Part shown: positions 40,036 to 49,414 of the stretch, piece after piece
How the letters are laid out: each line of letters starts with the position of its first letter
How positions within the stretch are numbered: position 1 is the stretch's first letter
DNA from: Kribbella capetownensis
Lineage (GTDB): Bacteria > Actinomycetota > Actinomycetes > Propionibacteriales > Kribbellaceae
NCBI RefSeq assembly: GCF_004331485.1
Contig: NZ_SJKD01000005.1
Location: 248,001-312,000, forward strand
Length of the DNA: 64,000 nt
Direction of reading: 5' to 3'
Notes under the pieces: model-generated
What the model was told of the DNA's origin: nothing
The model's input: the letters and a program-made list of their open reading frames with translations, nothing else
Database searches by the model: none
Translations under genes and position numbers: made by a program

Positions 40036-40746
40036 ATGAGCTTCCAGAGTCCCCAACCCACGCAGCCACAAATCGTCCTCAGCGGCCAAGGCCTGGTCAA
40101 GTACTACGGAGAGGTCGTCGGACTGGCCGGTGTCGACGTCGCCGTACGGTCCGGCGAAGCCCTCGCTGTCATGGGCCCCAGCGGCAACGGCAAGACCACA
40201 CTGCTGCACGTGCTGGCAGGCATCCTCACGCCGGACCAGGGTGAGGTGTGGCTGGGCGGCGAGCGGGTCGACCAGCTGAACGACGCCGCCCGGACTGTGC
40301 TCCGCCGCCGTCGGCTCGGGTTCGTCTTCCAGGACAACCAACTGCTGGCCGAGCTGCCCGCCGACGAGAACGTGGCGCTGCCGCTGATGGTGGACGGCGT
40401 GAGCCGACGCGAGGCGGTCGGCCGGGCGCGCACGATGCTCGCCCAGGTCGGACTGGCCGCGGAGGTGGGCCGCCGTCCGGGTGAGCTCTCCGGTGGTCAG
40501 GCGCAGCGCGTCGCCATCGCGCGGGCGCTGGTCGGTGAGCCGCAGGCGGTGTTCGCCGACGAGCCCACCGGTGCACTGGACGCGGCGACCGGTGCGCAGG
40601 TCATCGACCTGCTGGTCGGTGCCGCCACGTATCGCGGTGCCGCGGTGGTCGTCGTCACGCACGACAACGCCGTTGCCGCGCGCTGCCACCGCGTGCTGCG
40701 GATCGTCGACGGCCGGGTGAGCGAGTCGCTGGGGGCGAACCGATGA
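40036..40746 (+). CDS. LolD/MacB-type ABC transporter ATP-binding protein
   Basis: 236 aa. Walker A is 'GPSGNGKTT', Q-loop 'FVFQDNQLLAEL', signature 'LSGGQAQR', Walker B 'AVFADEPTG' and H-loop 'VVVTHD'. It belongs with the FtsX-type permease encoded immediately downstream with a 4-bp overlap (ATGA). AAGGCT ends 7 nt before the ATG and could be a -10 for a leaderless message. This is the second MacB-like pair in the window, and it has no adjacent two-component system. Confidence 0.92.
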   Translation: MSFQSPQPTQPQIVLSGQGLVKYYGEVVGLAGVDVAVRSGEALAVMGPSGNGKTTLLHVLAGILTPDQGEVWLGGERVDQLNDAARTVLRRRRLGFVFQDNQLLAELPADENVALPLMVDGVSRREAVGRARTMLAQVGLAAEVGRRPGELSGGQAQRVAIARALVGEPQAVFADEPTGALDAATGAQVIDLLVGAATYRGAAVVVVTHDNAVAARCHRVLRIVDGRVSESLGANR

Positions 40747-42392
40747 ACCCGATGACCGATCTCGGCCTGCGGTTCGTCCGGCGACCGGGTCCTGGCGGCC
40801 GGGCAGCCAACCTCGCAGCCCTGGGCGCGACCGCTGTCGTGGCACTGCTGGTCACCTTCCTGATCGCAGGCTCTCTCGGCCTGGCCCACCGCTCCGACCG
40901 GATCGGTTGGCGGAGCGCGGATCGCGCGGACCCGGCGACCGCGATCGGCGCCATCGACCAGACCGACCGCGAGCGGGTCGACGGCCACCCGATGATCCGC
41001 CTCGATCTCGCCACGCTGCATCAGAACGAACTCCGGCCGCCACCCGGTCTCGACCACACGCCCAACGCGGGCGAGGTCTTCGTCTCGCCCGCGGTCGCCA
41101 AGCACTGGTCCAGCCTCAGCAAGCAGTACGGCGTCGCGCAGCCGACTGGAGTGATCAGCGACAAGGGACTGTCCTCGCCGGAGGAGTTGATCGTCATCCG
41201 TGGCGTCGCCTCGATCAGTCCGGACGAGCACCCGCAGTACGTGAGCAGCTGGAACGACGACGTGATGGACAGCCGGATGGTCGGACTGCTGATCGCCGTG
41301 GCGTTCGGCATCATCCTGGTGCTGTTCCCGATCCTCAGCCTGGTCGGCCAGGCAGCCGGCGTCGCCGCCAAACGCCGCGAGCACCGCCTGGCCGCACTGC
41401 GCCTGGCCGGAGCTACCAGGATTCAGGTGCTGTGGCTGAGCGCTGTCGAGCAGGCCGTGCTCGGTCTGGCCGGTGCTGTCATCGGGCTGGTCGGCTACAC
41501 CGTTCTGACTCCGCTCATCGCGCGTATTCCACTGGGTGGCGGGCGCTGGTATGTCCACGACATCACTGCGAGCTGGTGGAACGTGCTGATCGTGCTGGCC
41601 GCCGTACCTGTCCTGTCGGTCGTCAGCGCGCTGATCGGTCTCGGCCGGGTCAGCATCACCCCGCTGGGCGTCGTACGCGGTCAGACTCGTAAGGCGACCA
41701 GTGCGCTGCGGCTGGGGTTGCTGGCGATCGGTCCGATCATTCTGGCCGCCTATGGCATGCAGGCGGCCGTCGTACCGCTGCTGATCGGCATCGGGTTCGC
41801 CGCGCTCGCAGTGCGGGTGATGGGGCCGTGGGCGGTGCAGTTGATCGGCAAGACGCTGGCGAACCTGGCCAACGGCCCGGTGGCGCTATTGGCGGGCCGT
41901 CGGCTCGTCGACGACCCGAAGGGTGCGTTCCGCCCGGTGGCTGCGCTCGTGCTGAGCGGCTTCGTCACTGGATTCATCTCGGTGTTCATGCCGTCCGGCG
42001 ATGACGACCCGTCTTTCCAGGACATGCGGATCGGCGTGGCGCTCCTGCTGGCGCTAGTCTTCCTGACCGTGGCCGCCTCGACGGCCGCAGGTGCGGTCGG
42101 TACGGCGCTCGACCAGGCGACACCCGCACGCGCACTGCGCCGGTCCGGAGTGCCACTGCGAGTCATCGAGCGGTCGTCGCGGCTGGCAGCCCTCATACCC
42201 GTGATCGGAGTCGGGCTGCCGGTCGTCGGCTTCGGTGCATTGTGCGGACTGGCGCTCAGCGGTGGGAAGGTCATCACCGAGGGCAGTTCAGGCCTGTTCC
42301 TGCTGATCGGGCAGGTCGTGGTCGGACTGGTCCTGGTCGCGGTCGCCGGAACCGCCGGGGCACCGGTCCTGCGGAAGGCAAGTGCGAACTGA
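40743..42392 (+). CDS. FtsX-like ABC transporter permease
   Basis: 549 aa with a duplicated FtsX architecture. A first membrane segment near 30-45 is followed by a soluble loop (about 50-170), then a three-segment block around 175-300 containing 'KRREHRLAALRLAGATRIQVLWLSAV', two central segments, and a final block from about 395. The soluble loop is shorter than in the 25886-27808 permease, so the two are distinct subtypes. It is coupled to the ATPase by an ATGA overlap. An export or envelope-stress role is inferred from family. Confidence 0.87.
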   Translation: MNPMTDLGLRFVRRPGPGGRAANLAALGATAVVALLVTFLIAGSLGLAHRSDRIGWRSADRADPATAIGAIDQTDRERVDGHPMIRLDLATLHQNELRPPPGLDHTPNAGEVFVSPAVAKHWSSLSKQYGVAQPTGVISDKGLSSPEELIVIRGVASISPDEHPQYVSSWNDDVMDSRMVGLLIAVAFGIILVLFPILSLVGQAAGVAAKRREHRLAALRLAGATRIQVLWLSAVEQAVLGLAGAVIGLVGYTVLTPLIARIPLGGGRWYVHDITASWWNVLIVLAAVPVLSVVSALIGLGRVSITPLGVVRGQTRKATSALRLGLLAIGPIILAAYGMQAAVVPLLIGIGFAALAVRVMGPWAVQLIGKTLANLANGPVALLAGRRLVDDPKGAFRPVAALVLSGFVTGFISVFMPSGDDDPSFQDMRIGVALLLALVFLTVAASTAAGAVGTALDQATPARALRRSGVPLRVIERSSRLAALIPVIGVGLPVVGFGALCGLALSGGKVITEGSSGLFLLIGQVVVGLVLVAVAGTAGAPVLRKASAN

Positions 42393-42449
42393 TCGCGGTT
42401 GTCCACAAGGGGCGATCGGGCCGGGGCGTGTCCGTGCAAGGATGAGGGC

Positions 42450-43058
42450 ATGCGTGACCTGAATGTTCCGGAGCTCGCGGATGTCTCGGCGGACCTGCGC
42501 GAGGCGATCGACCGCTGCGGCTACTACCCGGACGTGGTGACGGACTCGCTCGCGGTGGCGATCGCGGGCGAGCCGATCCGTGCGTTCGTGCTGCAGCACG
42601 AACCGACGTTCGATCGGGACGAAGTCCGGCGGCACATCACGATCCTGGCGCTGACCCCGTCCCGGCTGATCGTCGGGCACACCGACGAGCATGCCGCCGA
42701 CGAGCTGATCCGGGCGCCGTACGCGTCGACCTCGACCGAGGCGATCCCACTGCAGCGGGTGAACGCGGTGGTGGTGAACCGGGTGGTTCCCAATCCGGCC
42801 GGCTACAACTCGGGCAAGGGCGATCCGGCCTCCGGCGGCGGCGAGGTGGTGCTGACCATCGGGTGGGGCATGGTGAACCGGATCGACCTCGAGCCGGCCG
42901 TCTGCGCCGACCCGAACTGCGAGGCCGACCACGGCTACACCGGCTCCGTTGCCGCCGACGACATCTCGCTGCGGCTCAGCGCCGCGGCGGACGGCCCGGC
43001 GGGCATCCAGCAGGTGCTCGACTTCGCCCAAGCACTGTCGTTCGCCACCAGTAGGTAG
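42450..43058 (+). CDS. DUF5998-family protein
   Basis: 202 aa from ATG 42450. The sequence 'ADVSADLREAIDRCGYYPDVVTDSL', 'AFVLQHEPTFDRDEVRRHITILALTPSRLIVGHTDEH' and 'TIGWGMVNRIDLEPAVCADPNCEADHGYTGS' match DUF5998, an actinobacterial family of unknown function. A conserved pair of cysteines (CADPNC) could bind a metal. It is followed 4 bp later by the alkaline-phosphatase-superfamily gene, an order I recall as common in actinobacteria, suggesting a functional link. Confidence 0.85.
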   Translation: MRDLNVPELADVSADLREAIDRCGYYPDVVTDSLAVAIAGEPIRAFVLQHEPTFDRDEVRRHITILALTPSRLIVGHTDEHAADELIRAPYASTSTEAIPLQRVNAVVVNRVVPNPAGYNSGKGDPASGGGEVVLTIGWGMVNRIDLEPAVCADPNCEADHGYTGSVAADDISLRLSAAADGPAGIQQVLDFAQALSFATSR

Positions 43059-43062
43059 TGCC

Positions 43063-44184
43063 GTGATCGCGCCCGTAGCCCCGCAGTACGGCGGTGGTTC
43101 GCTTGCCGACGTACTCCCCTCGGTGGCAGGTGCGCTGTCGGTCCCCAACGAGCACAACGTCCTCGGCCTGCCGCCTGCCTCGCGGTACGCCGTCCTGCTG
43201 CTCGACGGACTCGGGTGGAATCTGCTGCGGCGCAACGCGGACGCCGCTCCGTACCTGTCGTCGTTGCTGCCGACCGGGCGCAGCCTGACGGCAGGTGTGC
43301 CGTCGACGACGGCGGTGAGCCTGACCAGCCTCGGGACCGGCCTGCCACCGGGCGCACACGGCATCGTCGGCTACACGTCGATCGTGCCCGAGTCGGGCGC
43401 CTTGCTGAACGCGCTCTCGTGGGATGCGCCGGTCGACCCTCGGCGGTGGCAGCCGCACGGGACGGTCTTCGACCGGATCGCGGCCGCCGGGGTTGCCACG
43501 CGCAACGTGAGCAAGGCGCGCTTCGACACGTCCGGTCTGACCGCCGCAGCATTCCGGGGGAGTGCCCACCGAGGCGCGGACACCGTCGAGGACCGGCTGG
43601 ACGCGACCCGCTTCGCCAGCCGTGAAGGCAGCTCGTCACTTGTCTACGTGTACGACTCGCAGCTGGACTACACCGGTCACAACCAGGGCTCCGAGTCCTG
43701 GCAGTGGCGGAAGGAGCTGGGAGCGGCGGACCTGTTCGCGCAGCAGGTGCGGTCCGCCTTGCCGCGTGACGCCGTACTGGTTGTCGTCGCCGACCACGGG
43801 ATGATGGACGTCGCGCCGGAGGACCGCGTCGACCTGGACGCCGAGCCCGCACTCACCGACGGCCTGCGTCTGATCGGTGGCGAGTCGCGCTTCCGTCATC
43901 TGTACTGCTTCGACGGTGCCGCGGCGGACGTAGTGGCGGCGTACCGGGAGCGCCTGGGCGACGACGCGATCGTGCTCAGCCGTGAGGAGGCGGTCGCGCG
44001 GGGATGGTTCGGCGGCGTGGAGGACCGGGTGTCGCCGCGGCTGGGTGACGTGATCGTCGCTGCCCTGGGCCAGGTCTCGCTGGTCGCGAGCCGGCGCTAT
44101 CCGCACGAGGCCGGGCTGATCGGGCTGCACGGATCGCTGACCGAGGACGAGATGGCGATCCCGCTACTCGTCGACGCCGGCTAG
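43063..44184 (+). CDS. Alkaline-phosphatase-superfamily phosphodiesterase/nucleotide pyrophosphatase
   Basis: 373 aa from GTG 43063. Metal and nucleophile motifs of the NPP group are visible: 'LLLDGLGWNLL' (metal Asp), 'VPSTTAVSLTSLGTGLPPGAHGI' (Thr nucleophile region), 'YVYDSQLDYTGHNQG' (Asp and His), 'VVADHGMMDV' (Asp-His) and 'GLHGSLTEDEM' (His). It probably hydrolyses phosphodiester or nucleotide bonds in the cytoplasm, since no signal peptide is seen. It follows DUF5998, and the stop overlaps the convergent subtilase by 4 bp (CTAG). Confidence 0.88.
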   Translation: MIAPVAPQYGGGSLADVLPSVAGALSVPNEHNVLGLPPASRYAVLLLDGLGWNLLRRNADAAPYLSSLLPTGRSLTAGVPSTTAVSLTSLGTGLPPGAHGIVGYTSIVPESGALLNALSWDAPVDPRRWQPHGTVFDRIAAAGVATRNVSKARFDTSGLTAAAFRGSAHRGADTVEDRLDATRFASREGSSSLVYVYDSQLDYTGHNQGSESWQWRKELGAADLFAQQVRSALPRDAVLVVVADHGMMDVAPEDRVDLDAEPALTDGLRLIGGESRFRHLYCFDGAAADVVAAYRERLGDDAIVLSREEAVARGWFGGVEDRVSPRLGDVIVAALGQVSLVASRRYPHEAGLIGLHGSLTEDEMAIPLLVDAG

Positions 44185-45824
44185 AAGCTCCAGACGTCCC
44201 AGAAGAAGCTGGTCTGCGCGGTCTTCGCCTCGCCGTCGCGGGCGACCACGGTCACCTTGTAGCGCCCGGCTCCGGGCGTCAGGACGCCGGTGATCCAGCC
44301 GCGCTCGGCGTCGATGGTCAGGCCCGGCGGCAGACCGTGGGCGGTGTAGCTGATGTCGCCGGTGCCGCCCGTACCCTTCATCAGCAGCGGGATGGCCGGC
44401 ACCCCGCCGAACCCGATCTGCTCCGACGGTTCGGTGATCGCGATCGCGCCCTGCGGTTGCGCTGCGGCTTCTCCGACGGCCTCGGCCGCGTCGGCCATCC
44501 CCTCGCCGTAGTAGGAGTTGTTCGCCTGGGTGCCGATGCACTCACCGGACGCGCCCGACGGACAGGCCAGGTCGTTCGCCTGCTCGGCCAGCTTCCCCCG
44601 GACCTGCGCGGCCGTGAGCTTCGGATCGACACTGCGGAGCAGCGCGGCGACACCGGCGACATGCGGCGACGCCATCGACGTACCGCTCATCTGCTGGTAG
44701 CCGCCGCCCGGGACGGTGGAGTACACGTTCTCGCCGGGGGCGGCGATGTTGATCTTGTTCTCGCCGAAGTTGGAGAACCGGGACTTGGCGCCGGTCGCAT
44801 CCACGGACGCGACCGTGACCATGTTCGGCAGCTCGCCCGGCAGGTTGAGGCAGTCGGTCGTCACCTGGCGCGGGGCCGGCTCGGAGTCGTTCGGGCTCGC
44901 GTCGTCACCGGACTTGTCGGCGAGGTTGTAGTCCTCGTTGCCGGCCGCACTGACATTCACCACGCCCTTGCTGTCCGAGTACGCGACGGCCCGTCGTACG
45001 CCCTCGGCGATCGCGTCCTGGTCCGGGTCGGTCGGGCAGAGGAACAGCCACGGGTCGGTGTAGTAGCTGTTGTTGGTCACCGAGACGCCTTTGTCGGCGG
45101 CGAACATGAACGCGCAGACGGTGGCCTCGGGGAAGAACAGTTGGCTGCCGGCCTCGGCGACCCGGATCGACGACACCTTCACGCCCGGCGCGACGCCGAT
45201 CATGCCGATGCCGTTCTTCGCGGCCGCGATCGTGCCGGCGACGTGGGTTCCGTGTTCGCCGACCGGGCGCCAGGCACCGGGCCGGGTGTCGACCTTGCCG
45301 TAGGCGCACGAGGCCGACTTGGTGACGTCGAAGTTCGCCTTCAGGTCCGGGTGCTGGTCGTCCACACCGGTGTCGAGCACGCCGACCGTGACCGTCTTCG
45401 CGCCGAGAGTCTTGGTCCAGGCGCGATCCGCACCGATCTGCATCATGTCGGCGCGGTCGGTCTCCGGCGCGTTGTTCGGTGACTCGGCCACGGCCGGCGG
45501 GATTGCCGGGTTGCCGACATCGCCGGGCAGGTCCGAGGTGCGGGTCGCGCCGGCCTTCTGTACGCCGCTGACGCTGCGCATCTTGCCGATGAAGTCCGGA
45601 GAGGTCGAGTGCGCCACGATCACGCCGATGGCGTCGTACGTCGCATAGACCGCGCCGCCGTTCGAGGTGATCGCCCCGGTGACCTTGGCGGTCTGCCGCG
45701 GCTCGGTGATCACGAAGTACGCACGCAGCCCCGCCTCGGCCCGCTTCGGCGTCGCGGCGGCCGGCAATCCGGCTGTGACGGCCGTCAGACACGCCGTGAG
45801 GAAGAGGATCAGAGCTTTGCGCAC
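44181..45824 (-). CDS. Secreted S8 subtilisin-like serine protease
   Basis: 547 aa from GTG 45824. A Sec signal ('KALILFLTACLTAVTAGLPAAA') is followed by an I9-type propeptide (about 30-95), then the S8 domain with the triad Asp151 ('GVLDTGVD'), His191 ('EHGTHVAG') and Ser382 ('SGTSMASPHVAG'); oxyanion Asn is in 'SAAGNED'. Extra cysteines suggest disulfides. The last 90 residues ('GAIAITEPSEQIGFG' to 'SFFWDVWSF') form an Ig-like tail. It is an exported protease of broad specificity. The start has only a weak ribosome site. It is divergent from thymidine kinase. Confidence 0.9.
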   Translation of the reverse strand: MRKALILFLTACLTAVTAGLPAAATPKRAEAGLRAYFVITEPRQTAKVTGAITSNGGAVYATYDAIGVIVAHSTSPDFIGKMRSVSGVQKAGATRTSDLPGDVGNPAIPPAVAESPNNAPETDRADMMQIGADRAWTKTLGAKTVTVGVLDTGVDDQHPDLKANFDVTKSASCAYGKVDTRPGAWRPVGEHGTHVAGTIAAAKNGIGMIGVAPGVKVSSIRVAEAGSQLFFPEATVCAFMFAADKGVSVTNNSYYTDPWLFLCPTDPDQDAIAEGVRRAVAYSDSKGVVNVSAAGNEDYNLADKSGDDASPNDSEPAPRQVTTDCLNLPGELPNMVTVASVDATGAKSRFSNFGENKINIAAPGENVYSTVPGGGYQQMSGTSMASPHVAGVAALLRSVDPKLTAAQVRGKLAEQANDLACPSGASGECIGTQANNSYYGEGMADAAEAVGEAAAQPQGAIAITEPSEQIGFGGVPAIPLLMKGTGGTGDISYTAHGLPPGLTIDAERGWITGVLTPGAGRYKVTVVARDGEAKTAQTSFFWDVWSF

Positions 45825-45938
45825 GATCCATTCAAACCGGCCGGAGGCACAGAACCCAAGCCGACGCCCGGAATTGTTCCCCGAACCGACACACCCCGGC
45901 GTGCGAGCCGGACCGTTGACTTGGCAGGATGAGCGCCC

Positions 45939-46592
45939 GTGGCTGAGCTGACCTACTTCACGGGGACCATGGACTGCGGTAAGTCCACGCTGGCGCTGCA
46001 GATGGATCACAACCACAAGGCGCGCGGAAGGATCGGCCGGATCTTCACCAGCCACGACCGGGCCGGCGAGTCGGTGCTGTCGTCGCGGCTCGGGCTGTCG
46101 GCCGACGCGATCGAGGTGCGGTCCGAGTTCGACTTCTGGGACTACGTCGTCAGCGAACTGACGCACGGTGGAAGGATCGACTACGCGGTGTGCGACGAGG
46201 CGCAGTTCTACAGCTCGCTGCAGATCGAGCAGCTGGCCCGGCTGGTCGACGAACTGCAGATCGACGTGTTCTGCTTCGGCATCCTGACCGACTTCCGGGC
46301 GTCGCTGTTCCCCGGATCGGCGCGGCTGGTCGAGCTCGCCGATCGGCTCGAGGTGCTGCAGGTCCAGGCGCTGTGCTGGTGCGGTGAACGCGCCACTCAC
46401 AACGCCCGTACGATCGGTGGGGAGATGGTGACGGAGGGCGAGCAGCTGGTGGTGGGCGACATCGTGTCCCACGACCACGAGGTCTCGTACGAGGTGCTCT
46501 GCCGCCGGCACCACCGGCGCCGGCTCACCCAGGCGCGCGCCCGCGCCACCTTGTCACCCGAAGTGCTGCCGTTCGGAGGAGCCGCATCATGA
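45939..46592 (+). CDS. tdk: Thymidine kinase (type II)
   Basis: 217 aa from GTG 45939. The type II fold is clear: P-loop 'GTMDCGKST' (residues 9-17), 'CDEAQF' Walker B near residue 88, and 'YEVLCRRH' with 'CWCGERATHNART' giving the Cys/Cys/Cys/His zinc ribbon. It phosphorylates thymidine for salvage into dTTP. It is slightly longer than many homologues because of a C-terminal Arg/Ala-rich tail. It overlaps the sulfurtransferase gene by 4 bp (ATGA). Confidence 0.95.
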   Translation: MAELTYFTGTMDCGKSTLALQMDHNHKARGRIGRIFTSHDRAGESVLSSRLGLSADAIEVRSEFDFWDYVVSELTHGGRIDYAVCDEAQFYSSLQIEQLARLVDELQIDVFCFGILTDFRASLFPGSARLVELADRLEVLQVQALCWCGERATHNARTIGGEMVTEGEQLVVGDIVSHDHEVSYEVLCRRHHRRRLTQARARATLSPEVLPFGGAAS

Positions 46593-47407
46593 ATCCCCTC
46601 ATCACCGTCGACGAGTTGCGCGCGCTGATCGAGCAGCCGGTGCTGATCGACTCCACCTGGAATCTCGCCGGTCCGCCCGGCAAGGAGGCGTACGACGCCG
46701 GCCACCTGCCCGGCGCGTACTTCGTCGACCTGGACACCGAACTGGCCGGCCCGCCCGGTCCCGGTCGCCACCCGTTGCCCGCAGCAACCACCGTGACGGC
46801 GACGTTCCGGCGTACCGGGATCTCCGCCGACACCCCGGTCGTGGTGTACGACGCGTCGAACTCGTCGGCTGCCGCGCGGGCCTGGTGGATCTTCCGGTAC
46901 TTCGGTGTCCGCGACGTCCGTGTGCTCGACGGGGGACTGGCTGCGTGGCAGGCGGCTGGGGGAGAGGTCACCACGGATGTCCCCGCTGACGGGGACAGCA
47001 CGTTCACCGCGACGCCGGGCCACATCCCGATGCTCGACGCCGACGGCGCCGCCGCAGTCGCTGCGTCGGGTGTGCTGCTGGACGCGCGAGCACCCGAACG
47101 CTTCGCGGGCGAGGTGGAGCCGATGGACCCGGTCGCCGGTCACATCCCGGGCGCGGTCAACGCCCCCACCACCGCGAACGTCGACTCCACCGGTCACTTC
47201 CTCCCGTCCGCCGACCTCCAGGCCCGCTTCGCCGACCTTGGCGTCGACGACACCTCCGAGGTGGCCGTGTACTGCGGCTCCGGCGTCACCGCGGCCCACG
47301 AGGCCCTGGCCCTCGAAGTAGCCGGCATCCCTTCCACCGTGTACGTCGGCTCGTGGTCCGAATGGATCACCGACCCGGACCGGCCGGTGGCCACCGGCAA
47401 GGACTGA
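46589..47407 (+). CDS. Sulfurtransferase (two rhodanese domains, 3-mercaptopyruvate type)
   Basis: 272 aa from ATG 46589, coupled to thymidine kinase by a 4-bp overlap. There are two rhodanese domains. In the first the loop position reads 'VVYDASNSS', with Asp instead of Cys, so it is inactive. In the second the catalytic Cys229 is in 'VYCGSGVTA', the CGSGVT loop of 3-mercaptopyruvate sulfurtransferases. Expected activity is transfer of sulfur from 3-mercaptopyruvate or thiosulfate to a thiol or cyanide. It ends 10 bp before a convergent SDR. Confidence 0.93.
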   Translation: MNPLITVDELRALIEQPVLIDSTWNLAGPPGKEAYDAGHLPGAYFVDLDTELAGPPGPGRHPLPAATTVTATFRRTGISADTPVVVYDASNSSAAARAWWIFRYFGVRDVRVLDGGLAAWQAAGGEVTTDVPADGDSTFTATPGHIPMLDADGAAAVAASGVLLDARAPERFAGEVEPMDPVAGHIPGAVNAPTTANVDSTGHFLPSADLQARFADLGVDDTSEVAVYCGSGVTAAHEALALEVAGIPSTVYVGSWSEWITDPDRPVATGKD

Positions 47408-47417
47408 ACCGGAGCAC

Positions 47418-48161
47418 TCACCAGGCCAGCGGTCCGAGGCGGTCCTCGAAGGTGCCGGTCGGGCCGTCGGGGCCGACGGTCGCCAGCCGGACGATGGAGT
47501 CGGTGCCTTCGGTGACGGTGAGCTGGCCCTTGTGGTTGTTCATGTCGGTCGCGGCGAACTTCTTGTTCACAGTCTCGCCGGGGGTGGCGAGGTTGAACTT
47601 GATGGCCGGCAGCGCCTGCGCGTAGCGGACGGTCAGCATGTTGAGCGCCGCCTTCGACGTGCTGTAGGCCAGCTCGTGCATCTTGGAGAAGGGCTGCTCC
47701 GGGTCGGTGACGACGTGAAAGGCGCTGCCGCCACTCGACACGTTCACCACACGTGGGTTGTCGGCCGCCTGCAGCAGTGGAAGGAAGGCGTGGGTGACCC
47801 GGACCGTCCCGTAGATGTTGGTGTCGAACACCGGATGGAGCTCGGCGACCGTCGTCTCGGCCGGGTTGACGCCGTGGCCGGGGGCGCCCGCGTTGTTGAT
47901 CAGCACGTCCAGCCGGTCGGTGTGCGTGCGGACGAGCTCCAGAGCACCCGCGACGGACGCGTCCGAGGTCACGTCCAACTGCACCAGCACCACGTCCACA
48001 CCTTCGGCCGCCAGCTTCTCGGCGGCCGCCTGCCCCCGGCCGACGTCTCGCGAGCCGAGGAACACCTTCCACCCCAACACCCCGAGCCTTCGCGCAGCCT
48101 CGTACCCGAGCCCCTTGTTCGCCCCGGTGATCAGTACCGTCGTCTGTTCCGTCTTCGTCAT
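47418..48161 (-). CDS. Short-chain dehydrogenase/reductase
   Basis: 247 aa from ATG 48161. Classical SDR features are present: cofactor motif 'TGANKGLG' (TGxxxGxG), 'NNAG' in the loop, Ser in 'VVNVSSGGS', and catalytic Tyr/Lys in 'YSTSK'. The acidic 'GSRD' after strand 2 suggests an Arg that could favour NADPH. The substrate is unknown. It faces the sulfurtransferase gene and is not obviously part of an operon. Confidence 0.92.
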   Translation of the reverse strand: MTKTEQTTVLITGANKGLGYEAARRLGVLGWKVFLGSRDVGRGQAAAEKLAAEGVDVVLVQLDVTSDASVAGALELVRTHTDRLDVLINNAGAPGHGVNPAETTVAELHPVFDTNIYGTVRVTHAFLPLLQAADNPRVVNVSSGGSAFHVVTDPEQPFSKMHELAYSTSKAALNMLTVRYAQALPAIKFNLATPGETVNKKFAATDMNNHKGQLTVTEGTDSIVRLATVGPDGPTGTFEDRLGPLAW

Positions 48162-48352
48162 TTCTGGTCTCCAGTAGTCGTCACTGTTCGGCCATGAGAT
48201 GCCGGCCACCCGCTTGCTGTGACGGGATCAGGGCATGACCTACGCCACCTTCAACGACCGCCGAGCCCTTGACGCCGACCACCCGGGTCCGGGACAGTGT
48301 GCGGCAGAAATCGATTTCCCATCCGCCCTGAACAACCCATGGGAGTCAGTCG

Positions 48353-49414
48353 ATGCTGATCAAGCGATCTACGTTCCTGCGCGCGGCTGTCGGTGCCGGC
48401 GCCTTGGCAGCCGTTCCTGGTACTTCGGCCTGGGCGAGCCCGCAGGCGGTGACCACGAACAAGGTGGCCGACCTGACCGGGCCTGGGCTGACGGACCGGT
48501 TCCGGATGGCGGCGACGGACCTCGGGATCCCGGCGCGGACTCCGGACGGGCGGTTGCTGTTCATGTTCGGGGACACATTCGAGCAGCCGATGGTCGGTGG
48601 CGGGTGGTGGCGGTCGCCGGTCGCATTGTGGTCCACCACGACGAACCTGCCCGGGGGAGTGCAGTGGTCCGGCGCGGTCGGCGGAGCAGCAGCCCAGCAG
48701 CTGTGGGACTACCCGCACGACAACCCGACGTTCTCGACCGTGCTGCCGTCGGACGTGATCACGATCGGCGGGTCGATGTACCTGCACGCGATGGTGAACA
48801 AGGGCCTCGGGACAGTGGTGTGGACGGAGATCTGGCGCAGCGACGACTCCGGCGCGAGTTGGTACCACACCGGCGCGAAGTTCGACCCGAACATCGACGG
48901 TGGGCTGTTCCAGTGCCTGACCTGGGGTGAGGGCAACGACGGCTATGTGTACGTCTACTCGACCGGCTTCCAGCGGAACAAGCCGATCATCCTCAAGCGC
49001 GTCCGCAGCGATCAGATCGCGAACCCGGCGGCGTACGAGCCGTGGGGTTTCCGCGACGGCGTCTGGGCCTGGGGCAACCCGGCGACGCCGATCCTGACCG
49101 GCAGCTTCGGTGAGCTCTGCCTGCGTCCGCTCGGTGGCAAGTGGGTGCTGACCTGGTTCAACGCCGGCGACTACCGGATCGACGGCATCATCATGGACAC
49201 CCCGACCTCGAACCTGTTCACGGCGTATCGCCAGACCCTGATCTACGGCGGCGCCTGGGGTCAGGAGGACGGCAACCACGTCGCCCAGTTGTACGGCGGC
49301 TACATCATCCCCGGGTCCACCCTCAGCGACCTGCACCTGTCGGTCAGCCAATGGAAGACCGACGCCGGCTGGCCGTACCGAGTCATGCAGTTCCGCGTCC
49401 GCGGCTTCGGCTGA
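48353..49414 (+). CDS. Exported DUF4185 protein
   Basis: 353 aa from ATG 48353 (GGGAG at moderate spacing). The N-terminus 'MLIKRSTFLRAAVGAGALAAVPGTSAWA' is a signal peptide with a KR pair, compatible with Tat or Sec. The rest matches DUF4185: 'RLLFMFGDTFEQPMVGGGWWRSPVALWS', 'DDSGASWYHTGAKF', and 'LYGGYIIPGSTLSDLHLSVSQW', which probably form a five-bladed propeller related to glycoside hydrolases. A role in extracellular glycan binding or hydrolysis is plausible but unproven. Confidence 0.82.
   Translation: MLIKRSTFLRAAVGAGALAAVPGTSAWASPQAVTTNKVADLTGPGLTDRFRMAATDLGIPARTPDGRLLFMFGDTFEQPMVGGGWWRSPVALWSTTTNLPGGVQWSGAVGGAAAQQLWDYPHDNPTFSTVLPSDVITIGGSMYLHAMVNKGLGTVVWTEIWRSDDSGASWYHTGAKFDPNIDGGLFQCLTWGEGNDGYVYVYSTGFQRNKPIILKRVRSDQIANPAAYEPWGFRDGVWAWGNPATPILTGSFGELCLRPLGGKWVLTWFNAGDYRIDGIIMDTPTSNLFTAYRQTLIYGGAWGQEDGNHVAQLYGGYIIPGSTLSDLHLSVSQWKTDAGWPYRVMQFRVRGFG

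Noticed and set aside
40743..42392. Relationship of this FtsX permease to the one at 25886-27808 as a recent duplication
   Set aside because: They differ in length and in the size of the soluble loop, and the ATPases differ too, so a recent local duplication is not supported.
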